A stretch of 64,000 bases of DNA, taken from positions 62,001 through 126,000 of the forward strand of contig OY969775.1 in NCBI GenBank assembly GCA_963702975.1, in the 5' to 3' direction. Below are positions 25,465-34,715 of this stretch, in pieces. The translations under genes and the position numbers were made by a program. Source of the stretch: Palsa-744 sp963702975 (GTDB lineage: Bacteria > Actinomycetota > Thermoleophilia > Solirubrobacterales > Solirubrobacteraceae). The stretch's first letter is position 1. Every line of letters starts with the position of its first letter. A model generated the notes under the pieces. It worked only from the letters and a program-made list of their open reading frames with translations. It made no database searches and had not been told where the DNA came from.

Positions 25465-25524
25465 ACGCGGAACCCTACGCGACCTGCGCGCCACTGGTCG
25501 AGCGCCGCTGTGCGCCGCCGAGGC

Positions 25525-27873
25525 CTACAGCGGCAGGTAGGAGTGCCCGGGCAGTTTGTTGTGGCAGGTGTGGTATACCCGCTTGCCCCTGAGCGTGTGT
25601 CCACTGCGTGTGCGCGCCACGATCTCGATCGTGAACGTGCCTTTCGGCAGGCCGCGCAGGTTGATCGCAGTGGTGAGGCGGCGGCCGGTCAGCGTCCGCT
25701 TGTGTTTGCCGTCGATCGACACCACCGCCGAGACGATCCCGAACTGCTTGACGTTCTGGATGTGAATCGTGATGTCGCGAAGGCTTGCGCACTGTGCGGG
25801 GCTGACGATTTTCACCGAGAGAACTTCTTTTTTGGGTTCTTCCTTCTTGGGTTCTTCTTTCTTGGGTGCTGCGGGCGTCGCCACACTTTCCTGGTACTCG
25901 TAAGCGCCGATGTCGCAGCCCTTGCCGGGAATGCCCGGACGTACCACACCACGCTGGTCGACCAGGTCCGGACCGGCTTCTGCTTCTTCGCAGTCTTCAG
26001 CGAGCGGCACGACGCCGATAGCGGGGCTCCCGGAGAGCAGCGCGATCGTCTGCGTGGGACCGCCGTTGTTCTGCAGACCTTTCGGATCGAGCGTCGGTGC
26101 AACTCCGACGAGATCGTGGTCTTCCGTACTCAGACCGCACGCGTCGGGAGTGCTGGATTCCGTCGAGGGAAAGTCGAGGTTGTAGCCGGCACCGGATACC
26201 AGCGACTCGATCGCGCCCTCGCAGTTGTGTTCGTGTTCGCCTGGTTCCTCGGCGAGGATCGTGTTGCGCAACTCGATAGTGCCGCTGTATCCGCCGGCGA
26301 CGTTGTTGCCGTCGTTGCCTTCGGACGTGTTGTCAGACAGGGTGTCGCTGATCAGCGCCCCGACGTCCTCTGATGCCGCATACACCCCGCCACCGTCGTC
26401 GCCGGCGCTGTTATCGGCGATCGTCGAGTTCACGATCGGGTCCTCGTAGTAGACATCCTCGAAGACGCCGCCTCCGTAGCCGCCGCCATCGGAGCCGGCA
26501 CGGTTGTGGGAGATCGTGGACTGATCAACCGTGAGCCCACTTTCTTCATAGTAGATTTCGGCGGCAGCTGGACCGACGTGGTGCTTGGATGCATGCGCCG
26601 AGCGCGCACCGGTGCACAACCCTTCCTCCGTCTCGGCGTAAATCCCACCGCCATCTCCGTCACTGCCGTTGGCGGTATTTTCGGTGATGGTCGACTGCTT
26701 GACGGTGAGGCCGGTGGTGAACGACTCGTCGCACCCCCCGTAGTTCACGGCGGCGATGCCACCTCCGCTGCCGTACTCGGCGTCGTTTTTTGCGATCGTC
26801 GATTTTTCGATCACGATCGCGCCTTCGTTGTTGGACGCGGCTGTCGCATGCTTGGGGCCAGTCGCGGAGGAGTGGGCCAGCTCCTCGCAGAGGTATTCCA
26901 CTTCTTCCCCTTGGCTGACATAGACACCACCGCCGCCTTCGCCTTCGGCGGTGTTTTCTTCGACCGCGGAGTCCTTGATGATGAGGCCGCCGCTTCCGCC
27001 ACCGTCGGGCTCGACGTCGCTCTTGACGTGCGTCTTCGACGCCTTGGCGCCGCGCGCGTCCAAGCACTCGCTATCGGTGACGAGGATTCCGGTCCCCGCG
27101 GAGACTCCGCCACCTTCGTTGGCAGCCGTGTTGTGAGCGATTGTCGATTCTTCTTCGATCGTTATCGAGGCGCCCGGTTCGCCATAGACCCCCCCGCCCT
27201 GCCCACCTTCTTCGAAGCCTTCCGCGTAGTTGTTGGTGACCGTCGAATGCTTGATCGTGATCGAGGCGCCTTCGCGGTCCTGGTCACCGCCATACACCGC
27301 GCCGCCGTCGCGATCGGCGCCGTTTTCTTCAAGCGCCGAGTCTTCGATCGTGACCGAAGCGCCGCCTGCGGCGTAGACCGCGCCACCGCTGTGCCCGCCG
27401 CTTTCGGCGTAGCCATGCAGGAGCGTGACTTTTTGGATGGTGAGCGAGGCACCCTCATCGACGGTGAAGATCGAGGCCAAGGGGGTTCCTTCTTCCCCGG
27501 CGCCTTCGATCTTCGTCTGCCCGGCGCCTGCGCCGGTGATGACGATGCGCGCCCCGACCTTTACTTCAAAGGTTCCATATTCTTCCGTGTTCCCAAACGT
27601 CCCCGCGGGAACGTCGATTGTGACGACAATGTCGTCCTCTCTGGACTCGTAATTGGCCAGTTCCACCGCGGCCCGCAGCGTGCAGCCGCCTTCGGCGGAT
27701 TCGCTGATGCATTCCTCCTGCGACTCGCCGGCGGACGTGAGCGCCGCGTCGCTGGCTTCTTCATTGACAGTGAGCGGCGTGATCGGCCCGATCGCCGTTG
27801 CGGCGCTAGGCGCAATCGCAAGCAGCGCAACCGTCGCCAACAGACCAATCGCCATTCCCCCCAGACGTCTCAT
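25525..27873 (-). CDS. Secreted right-handed beta-helix protein
   Basis: This 782-residue protein starts at the ATG at 27873 with a signal peptide (MRRLGGMAIGLLATVALLAI, cleavage near ATA). A CSLREA-like motif follows (CTLRAAVELANY). Residues 130-650 are parallel beta-helix repeats with many GGAVY/GGGVY turns and D/E-S-T-I-x-x-N-x-A steps, ending in VDQRGVVRPGIPGKGCDIGAYEY, the choice-of-anchor Q signature. A KKEEPKKEEPKKE linker leads to an Ig-like C-terminal domain of about 100 residues. Helix loops carry His/Lys-rich insertions such as AKASKTHVKS and HASKHHVGPAA. Base composition is clearly less GC-rich than the neighbours. It is likely a surface adhesin or polysaccharide-binding protein, function inferred. 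Confidence 0.82.
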   Translation of the reverse strand: MRRLGGMAIGLLATVALLAIAPSAATAIGPITPLTVNEEASDAALTSAGESQEECISESAEGGCTLRAAVELANYESREDDIVVTIDVPAGTFGNTEEYGTFEVKVGARIVITGAGAGQTKIEGAGEEGTPLASIFTVDEGASLTIQKVTLLHGYAESGGHSGGAVYAAGGASVTIEDSALEENGADRDGGAVYGGDQDREGASITIKHSTVTNNYAEGFEEGGQGGGVYGEPGASITIEEESTIAHNTAANEGGGVSAGTGILVTDSECLDARGAKASKTHVKSDVEPDGGGSGGLIIKDSAVEENTAEGEGGGGVYVSQGEEVEYLCEELAHSSATGPKHATAASNNEGAIVIEKSTIAKNDAEYGSGGGIAAVNYGGCDESFTTGLTVKQSTITENTANGSDGDGGGIYAETEEGLCTGARSAHASKHHVGPAAAEIYYEESGLTVDQSTISHNRAGSDGGGYGGGVFEDVYYEDPIVNSTIADNSAGDDGGGVYAASEDVGALISDTLSDNTSEGNDGNNVAGGYSGTIELRNTILAEEPGEHEHNCEGAIESLVSGAGYNLDFPSTESSTPDACGLSTEDHDLVGVAPTLDPKGLQNNGGPTQTIALLSGSPAIGVVPLAEDCEEAEAGPDLVDQRGVVRPGIPGKGCDIGAYEYQESVATPAAPKKEEPKKEEPKKEVLSVKIVSPAQCASLRDITIHIQNVKQFGIVSAVVSIDGKHKRTLTGRRLTTAINLRGLPKGTFTIEIVARTRSGHTLRGKRVYHTCHNKLPGHSYLPL

Positions 27874-27957
27874 GGCGGGGAACCTTACAGCATTGTCGGT
27901 CACTGTCAAGAAATTCGCAGCTTGCGAGAAATGGCACAGCTGCGTTAGCGTCTGAGC

Positions 27958-29202
27958 ATGACCTCGATCACCTCAGACGCCAGCTCCGAACGCGAGGCGC
28001 TTCCATGGCTCGAACAGGAGATGCGGACGGCGGTCGACGAGCTCGCGAGCTTCGAGCGCGCATCGGCGTCCGACGGCGAGCGCCGGGCCGCCGAGTGGAT
28101 CGCCGCGCGCCTGCGCGAGCACGGCCATCGCGCGAGCGTCGAGGTCGAGCGCGCGCACGGCGGCTACTGGTGGCCGCTGGGTCTGCTCAACGGCGCCACC
28201 GCCCTTGCAGGTCTCTCCGCCAGCCGCGCGCGCTCGCGCTGGAGGCGCCTGCTGGCCGGCGGTGTCGGCGCGGGCGCGGCGGCGGCGATCTGGGATGAAG
28301 TCGGCGGCGGGCGGCTGTGGTTCCGCCGCGCGGCGATGCCGCACCGCGACACCTTCAACGTGGTCGCCGAGGCAGGCGACCCGGACGGCGCCGAGACAGT
28401 CGTCGTCGTGTCCCATCACGACGCTGCGCACAGCGGGCTCGTCTTCCACCCGGCGCTGCCACGATTGTTCGCCGAGCGCTTCCCCGAGCAGCACGAGCGC
28501 TCCGAGCAGAGCCTGCCGATCATGTACGCCACCTGGCTCGGGCCGGTGACGGTCGCGCTCGGCGCGATGCTCGGCCGCGTCCGCCTGTTGCGCGCGGGCT
28601 CGCTGCTGGCCGCCTGCGCCGCCGCGGCGATGGCCGACATCGGCCGCAGCGAGGTGGTCCCCGGCGCCAACGACAACCTAAGCGCAGTCGCGCTGCTGAT
28701 CGCGCTCGCGCGCTCGCTGGCAGAACGGCCCGTGCAGGGCGTGCGGGTGCTGCTGGTCTCGACGGGCTCTGAGGAGTCGTTCATGGAGGGCATGCAGGGC
28801 TTCGTGCGCCGCCACCGCGCAGAGCTCGACCCCGCGCGCACGACGGTGCTGTGCCTGGAGTGCCTCGGCGGCCCCACGCTCACGCTGGTCGAGGCCGAGG
28901 GGATGCTGCGGATGCGCTACTACAGCGACGCCGCACGCGAGCGGCTGGCCCGCGCGGCCGCGGCGGCCGGCGTCGAGATCGTCCGCGGGCTGCGCACGAT
29001 CGCCGCCACCGACGCGCTGATCGCCGTGCGCCGCGGCTATGACGCGGTCACGCTCGCGTCGGTCGACGCGAGCAAGTTCCCCTCCAACTACCACTGGCCG
29101 AGCGACACGCCCGAGAACCTCGACTGGAGCACGATGCGGCGCGCGTTCGCGGTCGCCGATCGCTTCGTGCGCGAAGGCGCCCGACCGCACGACGGCGCCT
29201 GA
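27958..29202 (+). CDS. M28 family zinc aminopeptidase-like protein
   Basis: This 414-residue protein carries the M28 metal-ligand pattern: HHD in VVSHHDAAHSG, D in PGANDNLSAVALL, E-E in VSTGSEESFMEG, and a late His in SNYHWPSDTPEN. Peptidases of this family remove N-terminal amino acids using two zinc ions. Between the first two ligand blocks there is an insertion of about 80 residues with two hydrophobic stretches (TWLGPVTVALGAML and SLLAACAAAAMADIG). Another hydrophobic segment sits near 65-105, so it may be membrane-associated. It is divergent from the beta-helix gene. Confidence 0.85.
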   Translation: MTSITSDASSEREALPWLEQEMRTAVDELASFERASASDGERRAAEWIAARLREHGHRASVEVERAHGGYWWPLGLLNGATALAGLSASRARSRWRRLLAGGVGAGAAAAIWDEVGGGRLWFRRAAMPHRDTFNVVAEAGDPDGAETVVVVSHHDAAHSGLVFHPALPRLFAERFPEQHERSEQSLPIMYATWLGPVTVALGAMLGRVRLLRAGSLLAACAAAAMADIGRSEVVPGANDNLSAVALLIALARSLAERPVQGVRVLLVSTGSEESFMEGMQGFVRRHRAELDPARTTVLCLECLGGPTLTLVEAEGMLRMRYYSDAARERLARAAAAAGVEIVRGLRTIAATDALIAVRRGYDAVTLASVDASKFPSNYHWPSDTPENLDWSTMRRAFAVADRFVREGARPHDGA

Positions 29203-29256
29203 CCGCACCACGGCGCGGTTGCAGCGCGACGCGGGGTCCGGTTCGCGGTCCGGCGC

Positions 29257-29634
29257 TCAGACGGAGCAGGGACGCGAGCGGCGGTCGATGCCCACTTCGG
29301 TGATCCCCGCCGAGGTGATCTTGATCCGCGTCGGCACGTTGCCGCGCTCGAGCAGCTTGCGCAGCACCGACTCGCCCTTGGACTCGATCCCCGAGCGCAG
29401 CGGCTCCTCGAACGCCTCCGGGCGCAGCGAGCCCGCGATCTGGACGTACACGTGCTGTTCGGCGCGGCCGTTCTGCACCTTCCAGCGGTACAGACCGCCC
29501 TCGCGAGGAACGGGGATCGGCGTGGGGCCGCCGATGATCTCAGGATCGCCAGCCATGCTGACCGTGATGGTGCACCCTCGCACGAGTCCGCAGAAGGGCC
29601 TGCTGGCCAGCATCCTCGGCGCGCATTTGGACAT
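29257..29634 (-). CDS. Hypothetical protein downstream of Sco1
   Basis: This protein is 125 residues from 29634, or 99 from an internal ATG at 29556 (MAGDPEIIGG). No family is recognised. Visible features are a strand-rich middle (GGLYRWKVQNGRAEQHVYVQIAG) and a helix-strand end (GESVLRKLLERGNVPTRIKITSAGITEVGID). It starts 12 bases after the Sco1 stop on the same strand, so it is probably the last gene of the cytochrome oxidase operon. No signal peptide or metal motif is clear in the shorter form. Confidence 0.55.
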   Translation of the reverse strand: MSKCAPRMLASRPFCGLVRGCTITVSMAGDPEIIGGPTPIPVPREGGLYRWKVQNGRAEQHVYVQIAGSLRPEAFEEPLRSGIESKGESVLRKLLERGNVPTRIKITSAGITEVGIDRRSRPCSV

Positions 29635-29646
29635 CTGCTCAGCTCC

Positions 29647-30348
29647 TCACGCCGCCACGCCGGGAAGCCACCGGCGCATGCCCGCCTCGATCGCCCGCGC
29701 CTCGCTCCCCACCGTGACCCGGGCGCCCGAGTCGAGGGTTTGGAAATAGAGGCGCTCGCGACCGCGCGGGTCGACCAGGTAGATCGCGGCGGTGTGCACC
29801 ACATCGCCGTCGTGCTGCACGCACACATACACCTGGTAGGCCGAGTAAACGGCCTTCAGCCGGGCCGGCGGCCCCGTCAGGTACTGCCACTCGTGCAGCA
29901 TCCCCGTCTCCCGGGAGAAGCGCAGGACGTCCGACACCCGCGTCGCGACCGGATTGGCGTTCACCGCCACGAGGTCGACCCGCCTGGCGTCCGCCTGGCC
30001 GATCGCGTGCAGCGCGTTGCGAAGGATCGCGGCGGTCAGCGGGCAGACGGTCTCGCAGCGCGAGTCGATGAACGCCAGCACGACCTCGTGCCCTCGCAAC
30101 GAGGACAGCGATACGGTCCTCCCGAACTGGTCCGTGAGCGTGAACCCGGGCGCGAGCTTGCCCCTGATCGGGAAGCCGCCGCCTGCTTCCACAGCGGGCG
30201 GGCCGGACGCCCCCGGGACGCCGTCGCCCGCGGCGCTCTGCATGTGGCGCACGGCCAGCACGACCGCCACGAGCGCCAGCAGCACCCCGAGCCACAGCGC
30301 CGCGGCGCCGGGACGCACGACGCGCGCCGGACGCGGGCGCTCGCTCAT
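29647..30348 (-). CDS. Sco1/SenC copper chaperone
   Basis: This 233-residue protein has one N-terminal membrane anchor (ALWLGVLLALVAVVLAV) followed by a thioredoxin fold outside the membrane. The copper site is CETVC (Cys98, Cys102) with His185 in VVHTAAIYLVD. Sco proteins deliver copper to the CuA site of oxidase subunit II. The ATG at 30348 overlaps the ctaG stop by four bases. The position after ctaG and the fused ctaD/E gene fits an assembly role for this oxidase. Confidence 0.9.
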   Translation of the reverse strand: MSERPRPARVVRPGAAALWLGVLLALVAVVLAVRHMQSAAGDGVPGASGPPAVEAGGGFPIRGKLAPGFTLTDQFGRTVSLSSLRGHEVVLAFIDSRCETVCPLTAAILRNALHAIGQADARRVDLVAVNANPVATRVSDVLRFSRETGMLHEWQYLTGPPARLKAVYSAYQVYVCVQHDGDVVHTAAIYLVDPRGRERLYFQTLDSGARVTVGSEARAIEAGMRRWLPGVAA

Positions 30349-31199
30349 GTCAGCTTTCCCGCGAGCGTGTTGTTTCCCGCGAGGGCGTCGGCATCGGCGT
30401 CGAGCCCGTTCAGCCAGTGGACCACGAGCACCACGATCGCGATCGCGAACGGGAGGTCGCCGAAGCTCCACATGATGCCCGAGGCGATCTGCTGGTCGGT
30501 GATCGCGGAGATCCCGCCCGGGCGGTGCGCCAGGTGAACGTAGAACGGGTACAGCGGCGTGCGCGAGAACGCGAGCACCATCGACAGCGCGACGTTGGGG
30601 ACCATCGCGGCCACCAGGTAGGCGACGCGGCGCGGGTATGTCAGCGACGGCCTGAAGGGCGGCGAGGCGATCACCTGCGCCCACAGCAGAATCCCGAAGC
30701 CGACGAACGTGAGGTGCTCGGCGGCGTGCACGTCGCTGTTGCGCAGCGCCAGGTCATACAGCGCCGGCAGATGCCAGGCCAGCAGGTCGGCGCTGTACGC
30801 CGCCAGCACGACCAGCGGCCGCGACAGCACGCGGCAGGCCGCGCGCACGGGCGCCGCGCGCGGCGAGAGCACGAGCGCGCGGGCGAGCGCGCGGCGCAAC
30901 CCCAGCGGCAGCGGGCGCCACAGCGACATCCACGGCGCGCCGAGCACGATCAGCGGCGCGGCGACCGACAGCAGCAGCACGTGCTGGATCATGTGCGTCC
31001 ACAGCAGCTGCTTGGAGAGCGTCTCGATCGGGGTGGCGATCGCGACCACGATCGCGAGCAGGCCCGCGTAGAAGCAGAGCGCGCGCCTTCGCGCGAGCCC
31101 GTCGCGCCCGCGTCCGGTGCGCCTCGAGGCCACGCGCTCGCCCAGCAGATGCAGCCAGAACGCGGCCCACGTCAAACCGAGGGGCAGCGAGTCGGCCAC
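30345..31199 (-). CDS. ctaG: Cytochrome c oxidase assembly protein, CtaG (caa3 type)
   Basis: This 284-residue polytopic membrane protein has about seven hydrophobic segments. Conserved features of the caa3_CtaG family are visible: THMIQHVLLLSVAAPLIVLG, AEHLTFVGFGILLWAQVI, and a late ITDQQIASGIMWSFGD. His residues within helices are thought to handle copper for the CuB site. It sits between the fused oxidase gene and sco1, with 88 bases to the upstream gene. Confidence 0.88.
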   Translation of the reverse strand: MADSLPLGLTWAAFWLHLLGERVASRRTGRGRDGLARRRALCFYAGLLAIVVAIATPIETLSKQLLWTHMIQHVLLLSVAAPLIVLGAPWMSLWRPLPLGLRRALARALVLSPRAAPVRAACRVLSRPLVVLAAYSADLLAWHLPALYDLALRNSDVHAAEHLTFVGFGILLWAQVIASPPFRPSLTYPRRVAYLVAAMVPNVALSMVLAFSRTPLYPFYVHLAHRPGGISAITDQQIASGIMWSFGDLPFAIAIVVLVVHWLNGLDADADALAGNNTLAGKLT

Positions 31200-31287
31200 C
31201 GGCGTCAGCCCCTTGGGCGGGCGCCGCGCACACGCGCTCGCTGACTGCGACGGCGCGCCCGCGCGCGGACGTGCGGGGGCCGGTCGC

Positions 31288-33771
31288 TCATTTGATCGTG
31301 GCGATCAGCACCGTCATCACCACCGCCGTGATCGCCACCCACCAGAACCAGTAGCCCATCGCCTGGATCACGTAGTCGCGCCCCGCCAGCCGCCCGCTGT
31401 AGAGGCGGCCCAGCACGAGCGCGCCGACGAGCACGCCGACCAGCAGGTGGCGGACCGCGTGATAGACGATGAACAGCGCCATGAAGCTGCCATATGCGTG
31501 CAGCGGCAGCGAGTAGCCGAGCCCCCCGAACGAGAGCACGTCGCCAACCAGCGCGGCGATCGAGATCACCCAGGCGAGCGTCAGCCCGGCGCGCACCCGG
31601 CCGGAGTCATGCGCGCGCAGGCCCCGCTGCCCCCAGCTGTAGGCCGCCGCGGCCAGCACCGAGCCGGCGGTGACGAGCACGATTCCGAGTAGCGACGGCG
31701 TGGACTCCGACGACGGCTTGAACTGCCCCTGTGTGTTCAGCGCGTGCAGGTACACGAACGCCAGGTAGAGCGCGAGCACGAACACGGCATCGGAGAGGAT
31801 CAGCAGGAACGTCGCGTAGCGGACCTGGCGGGCGCGGGAGCCCGCGTCGGGCACGTGGGCCGGGAACGTGACGGCGTCGACCGCGGCGCCGGCGAGCGTC
31901 GGCCGACCCATCACCCGCGAGCCGCCTCTGCCGTAGTCGTAGGGGCCCTCGGTCACCAGCACGGGCTGCGGGAAGTTGATCAGCGGCACGGGGCTCGGGA
32001 TCGTCCACTCGAGCGTGCGCCCTCCCCACTGGTTGGCCTCCGCGCGCCTGCCGGCGATCCAGGAGCTGAGAATGTTGTAGGCGAGCACGGCGACCGAGGC
32101 GACGACCACGATCGCGAACAGGCTCGAGATGAGGTTCGCGGTGGCGACGCTCGGGGAGATGTCCGCCTGCCAGCGGGGCTCGCCGCGGATGCCCGCCAGG
32201 AACAGCGGGATGAACACGCCGAGGAAGCCGATCTCGAACAGCCAGAAGTGCAGCTTGGACAGCCACGGATCGAGCTGGCGCCCGGTCATCTTCGGGAACC
32301 AGTAGTAGAACGCCGCGAGGAAGCCGAACACGGTGCCCCCCACGAGCGTGAAGTGGAAGTGCGCGAGCGTGAACATGTTGCTGTGGAAGATCGCGTCGGT
32401 CGGCACGTCCGCCAGGTACAGGCCGGTGACGCCGCCGATGAGGAAGTTGAAGATGAACGCCAGCGCGAACAGCATCGGCGGCTCCAGGCGGATGCGACCG
32501 CGCCACAGCGTGCCGATCAGCGCGAAGAAGACCAGGCCGGTGGGAATCGAGATCGCCTCGGTGCTCAGCATCGTCGGCAGGTCGAGCGGCAGGTTGGCCC
32601 CCGACCAGTACAGATGGTGCATCCACACGGCCATGCTCAGCACGACGATGCCGATCTCACCGCCGACGACCAGCCTGTACGCGAACAGCGGCTTGCGGGC
32701 GAAGACCGGGACGACGTCGCAGACGGCGCCGAGCGCGGGCAGCAGGATCACATACACCTCCGGGTGCCCCATGAACCAGAACAGCTGCTCATACAGCCAG
32801 TTGTTGCCGCCGAGCGACGCCTCGTAGAAGGACGTGCCGACGGTGCGGTCGAGCAGCGTCAGCGCCACCGCGGCCATGAACGCCGGGAACACGATCAGCC
32901 CGAGCAGCGTCGACAGGGTGATGCCCCACACCGAGGTGGGGAGCCTGCCCCACGTCATCCCCGGCGCGCGCATCGTCACCACCGTGGTCACCATGTTGAT
33001 CGCGCCGAGCGCGATCGAGAGCGCGAAGATCAGGATCGTCACGCAGTAGGCGTCCATGCCGACGGCCGCCTGGTCGGCGAGCGGGGCGTAGCCCGTCCAG
33101 CCGGTCGGAAACCCGCCGAGGACGACCGCGCTGAGCAGCACGGGGACGGCCGTGAACAGCATCCAGTAGCTGAGCGCGTTCAGCCGCGGGAAGGCCATGT
33201 CGTTGGCGCCGATCATGATCGGCACCATGTAGTTGCCGATCACGGCGCTGAGCATGATGATCGTGGTCACGATCATGATCAGGCCGTGCATGCCCACGAT
33301 CGTGTTGTAGGTCGAGGGTGTGAACACCCTTGCCCCCGTGCGCGCCTGCTCGAGCCGGATCATCCACGAGGCCGCGCCGCCGACGAGGAACAGGACTAGC
33401 ACCGTCACCAGGTACTGGAGGCCCACCACCTTGTGGTCGGTGCAGAAGCGGAAGTAGCGCCACACGCCCTCGTCCTTGCCGGCGAGCTCGAGCTCCTGCT
33501 CGTGCGTGGTGTCGGGCCGCCCGAGGCCCCAGCTGACCGGGAAGTTGAACGCGCCGATGCCGACCAGGAAGAAGATGAACCACGCCAGGTAGGCGCTGAC
33601 CATCGTGTCGTCGGCCTGCCGCGGACCGCTGATGACACCGTGCACGATCACGCCGACGACGATCGCCGCAACCAGACCGAGCGCCAGTGCCGTGAGGATG
33701 CTCGGCACCAGCACGCGGCGCCTGCGCGCGGGCGGGCCGACCTCCTCGTGCGCGGCAGCGACCGAGCTCAT
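31288..33771 (-). CDS. Cytochrome c oxidase subunit I/III fusion
   Basis: This 827-residue membrane protein joins two subunits. Residues about 60-600 are subunit I: the haem ligand in GMHGLIMIVTTIIM, the CuB and proton-channel region WFMGHPEVYVILLPALG, the His pair in MHHLYWSG, and the late AHFHFTLVGG. From about 640 the protein becomes subunit III-like (RYATFLLILSDAVFVLALYLAFVYLH..VYHAVRHLLVG). It reduces oxygen to water and pumps protons. The ATG at 33771 abuts the ctaC stop with a one-base overlap. Such fusions occur in several actinobacterial and Deinococcus caa3-type oxidases. Confidence 0.93.
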   Translation of the reverse strand: MSSVAAAHEEVGPPARRRRVLVPSILTALALGLVAAIVVGVIVHGVISGPRQADDTMVSAYLAWFIFFLVGIGAFNFPVSWGLGRPDTTHEQELELAGKDEGVWRYFRFCTDHKVVGLQYLVTVLVLFLVGGAASWMIRLEQARTGARVFTPSTYNTIVGMHGLIMIVTTIIMLSAVIGNYMVPIMIGANDMAFPRLNALSYWMLFTAVPVLLSAVVLGGFPTGWTGYAPLADQAAVGMDAYCVTILIFALSIALGAINMVTTVVTMRAPGMTWGRLPTSVWGITLSTLLGLIVFPAFMAAVALTLLDRTVGTSFYEASLGGNNWLYEQLFWFMGHPEVYVILLPALGAVCDVVPVFARKPLFAYRLVVGGEIGIVVLSMAVWMHHLYWSGANLPLDLPTMLSTEAISIPTGLVFFALIGTLWRGRIRLEPPMLFALAFIFNFLIGGVTGLYLADVPTDAIFHSNMFTLAHFHFTLVGGTVFGFLAAFYYWFPKMTGRQLDPWLSKLHFWLFEIGFLGVFIPLFLAGIRGEPRWQADISPSVATANLISSLFAIVVVASVAVLAYNILSSWIAGRRAEANQWGGRTLEWTIPSPVPLINFPQPVLVTEGPYDYGRGGSRVMGRPTLAGAAVDAVTFPAHVPDAGSRARQVRYATFLLILSDAVFVLALYLAFVYLHALNTQGQFKPSSESTPSLLGIVLVTAGSVLAAAAYSWGQRGLRAHDSGRVRAGLTLAWVISIAALVGDVLSFGGLGYSLPLHAYGSFMALFIVYHAVRHLLVGVLVGALVLGRLYSGRLAGRDYVIQAMGYWFWWVAITAVVMTVLIATIK

Positions 33772-34622
33772 CAGGTGATTTCTTCCACTTCGTTGCCGGC
33801 CGGTGCCGGCTTCTGTGTCGCGCCCCCGGGGCTGGCGAGGACGCTTGAGTTACCGCCGTTTGCGTTGACCCAGGCAGCGAAGGACGACGGTGCTACGACT
33901 CTGACCTGTGAGGACATGAACGTGTGATAGAGGCCGCAGAGCTCGATGCAGCGCACTTCGAAGGTGCCGGCCTTGTCGGGGGTGACAACCGGCGTGGCCA
34001 CCCACTCACCGGGGTTGGCGTCCATCGCGATCCCGAGCGCGGCGAGCCCGAAGCCGTGCAGCACGTCGTCGGATGTGATGCGGAACTGCACCGGCCTGCC
34101 GAGCGGGAGCTCCAGCACGTGGCTCTGCACGCCGAGCTTGGGATACGCGTACGTCCAGGTCCACTCCTGGCCGGTGACGTTCACCACGAGGGCGCTGGCC
34201 GCAGCCTTGGTGGTCTCCTTGTAGAAGCCGAACATCCCCCAGCCGACGGTGAAGAACGCGAGCACGCTGGTAACCGCGAGCCACGCGATCTGCTGCCCGG
34301 GCTTGGCCTGCAGGGGCGGCCCGTCCTCGAGCTCCTCGACCCGGCCATCCACGGGGCGCTTCTCGCGGAAGGCGAACACGCTGTAGAACACGAACACCCA
34401 GACGAACAGCGACACCGGCACGGCGACGGCCGTGAAGACGAGGTCCGTCAGGCTCGCGAAGCCCGCCACCGAGCTCGCCGGCTTGCGCTCCACGAGCGGG
34501 ACGACGAGGATCGTCAGCGCGACGAACACCACCGACAGCACCGCCCAGATCAGCAGCACGCGCCTGACGTGCGAGCGCCCGTCCGCGGGCGCGGGGGCGA
34601 TCGCGGGGGCGTCTACCGCCAT
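33771..34622 (-). CDS. ctaC: Cytochrome c oxidase subunit II
   Basis: This 283-residue protein has three hydrophobic segments: residues about 20-42, 59-85 and 112-133. A cupredoxin domain then carries the CuA centre: His189 (DDVLHGF), Cys225, Cys229, His233 and Met236 (CIELCGLYHTFM). It accepts electrons from cytochrome c. No C-terminal haem-binding CxxCH is present, so it is not the cytochrome c-fused caa3 form. An unusual extra helix precedes the standard two. It is the first gene of the oxidase operon. Confidence 0.92.
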   Translation of the reverse strand: MAVDAPAIAPAPADGRSHVRRVLLIWAVLSVVFVALTILVVPLVERKPASSVAGFASLTDLVFTAVAVPVSLFVWVFVFYSVFAFREKRPVDGRVEELEDGPPLQAKPGQQIAWLAVTSVLAFFTVGWGMFGFYKETTKAAASALVVNVTGQEWTWTYAYPKLGVQSHVLELPLGRPVQFRITSDDVLHGFGLAALGIAMDANPGEWVATPVVTPDKAGTFEVRCIELCGLYHTFMSSQVRVVAPSSFAAWVNANGGNSSVLASPGGATQKPAPAGNEVEEIT

Positions 34623-34715
34623 TGCGAGATCCTCCGCGTGAGCTCGCGCGCGCTCATCGCTGCGCGATCTGCCGTCGGAGATGCGTGCGTACGCGTCCGC
34701 GGTGCGCGCATGCGA

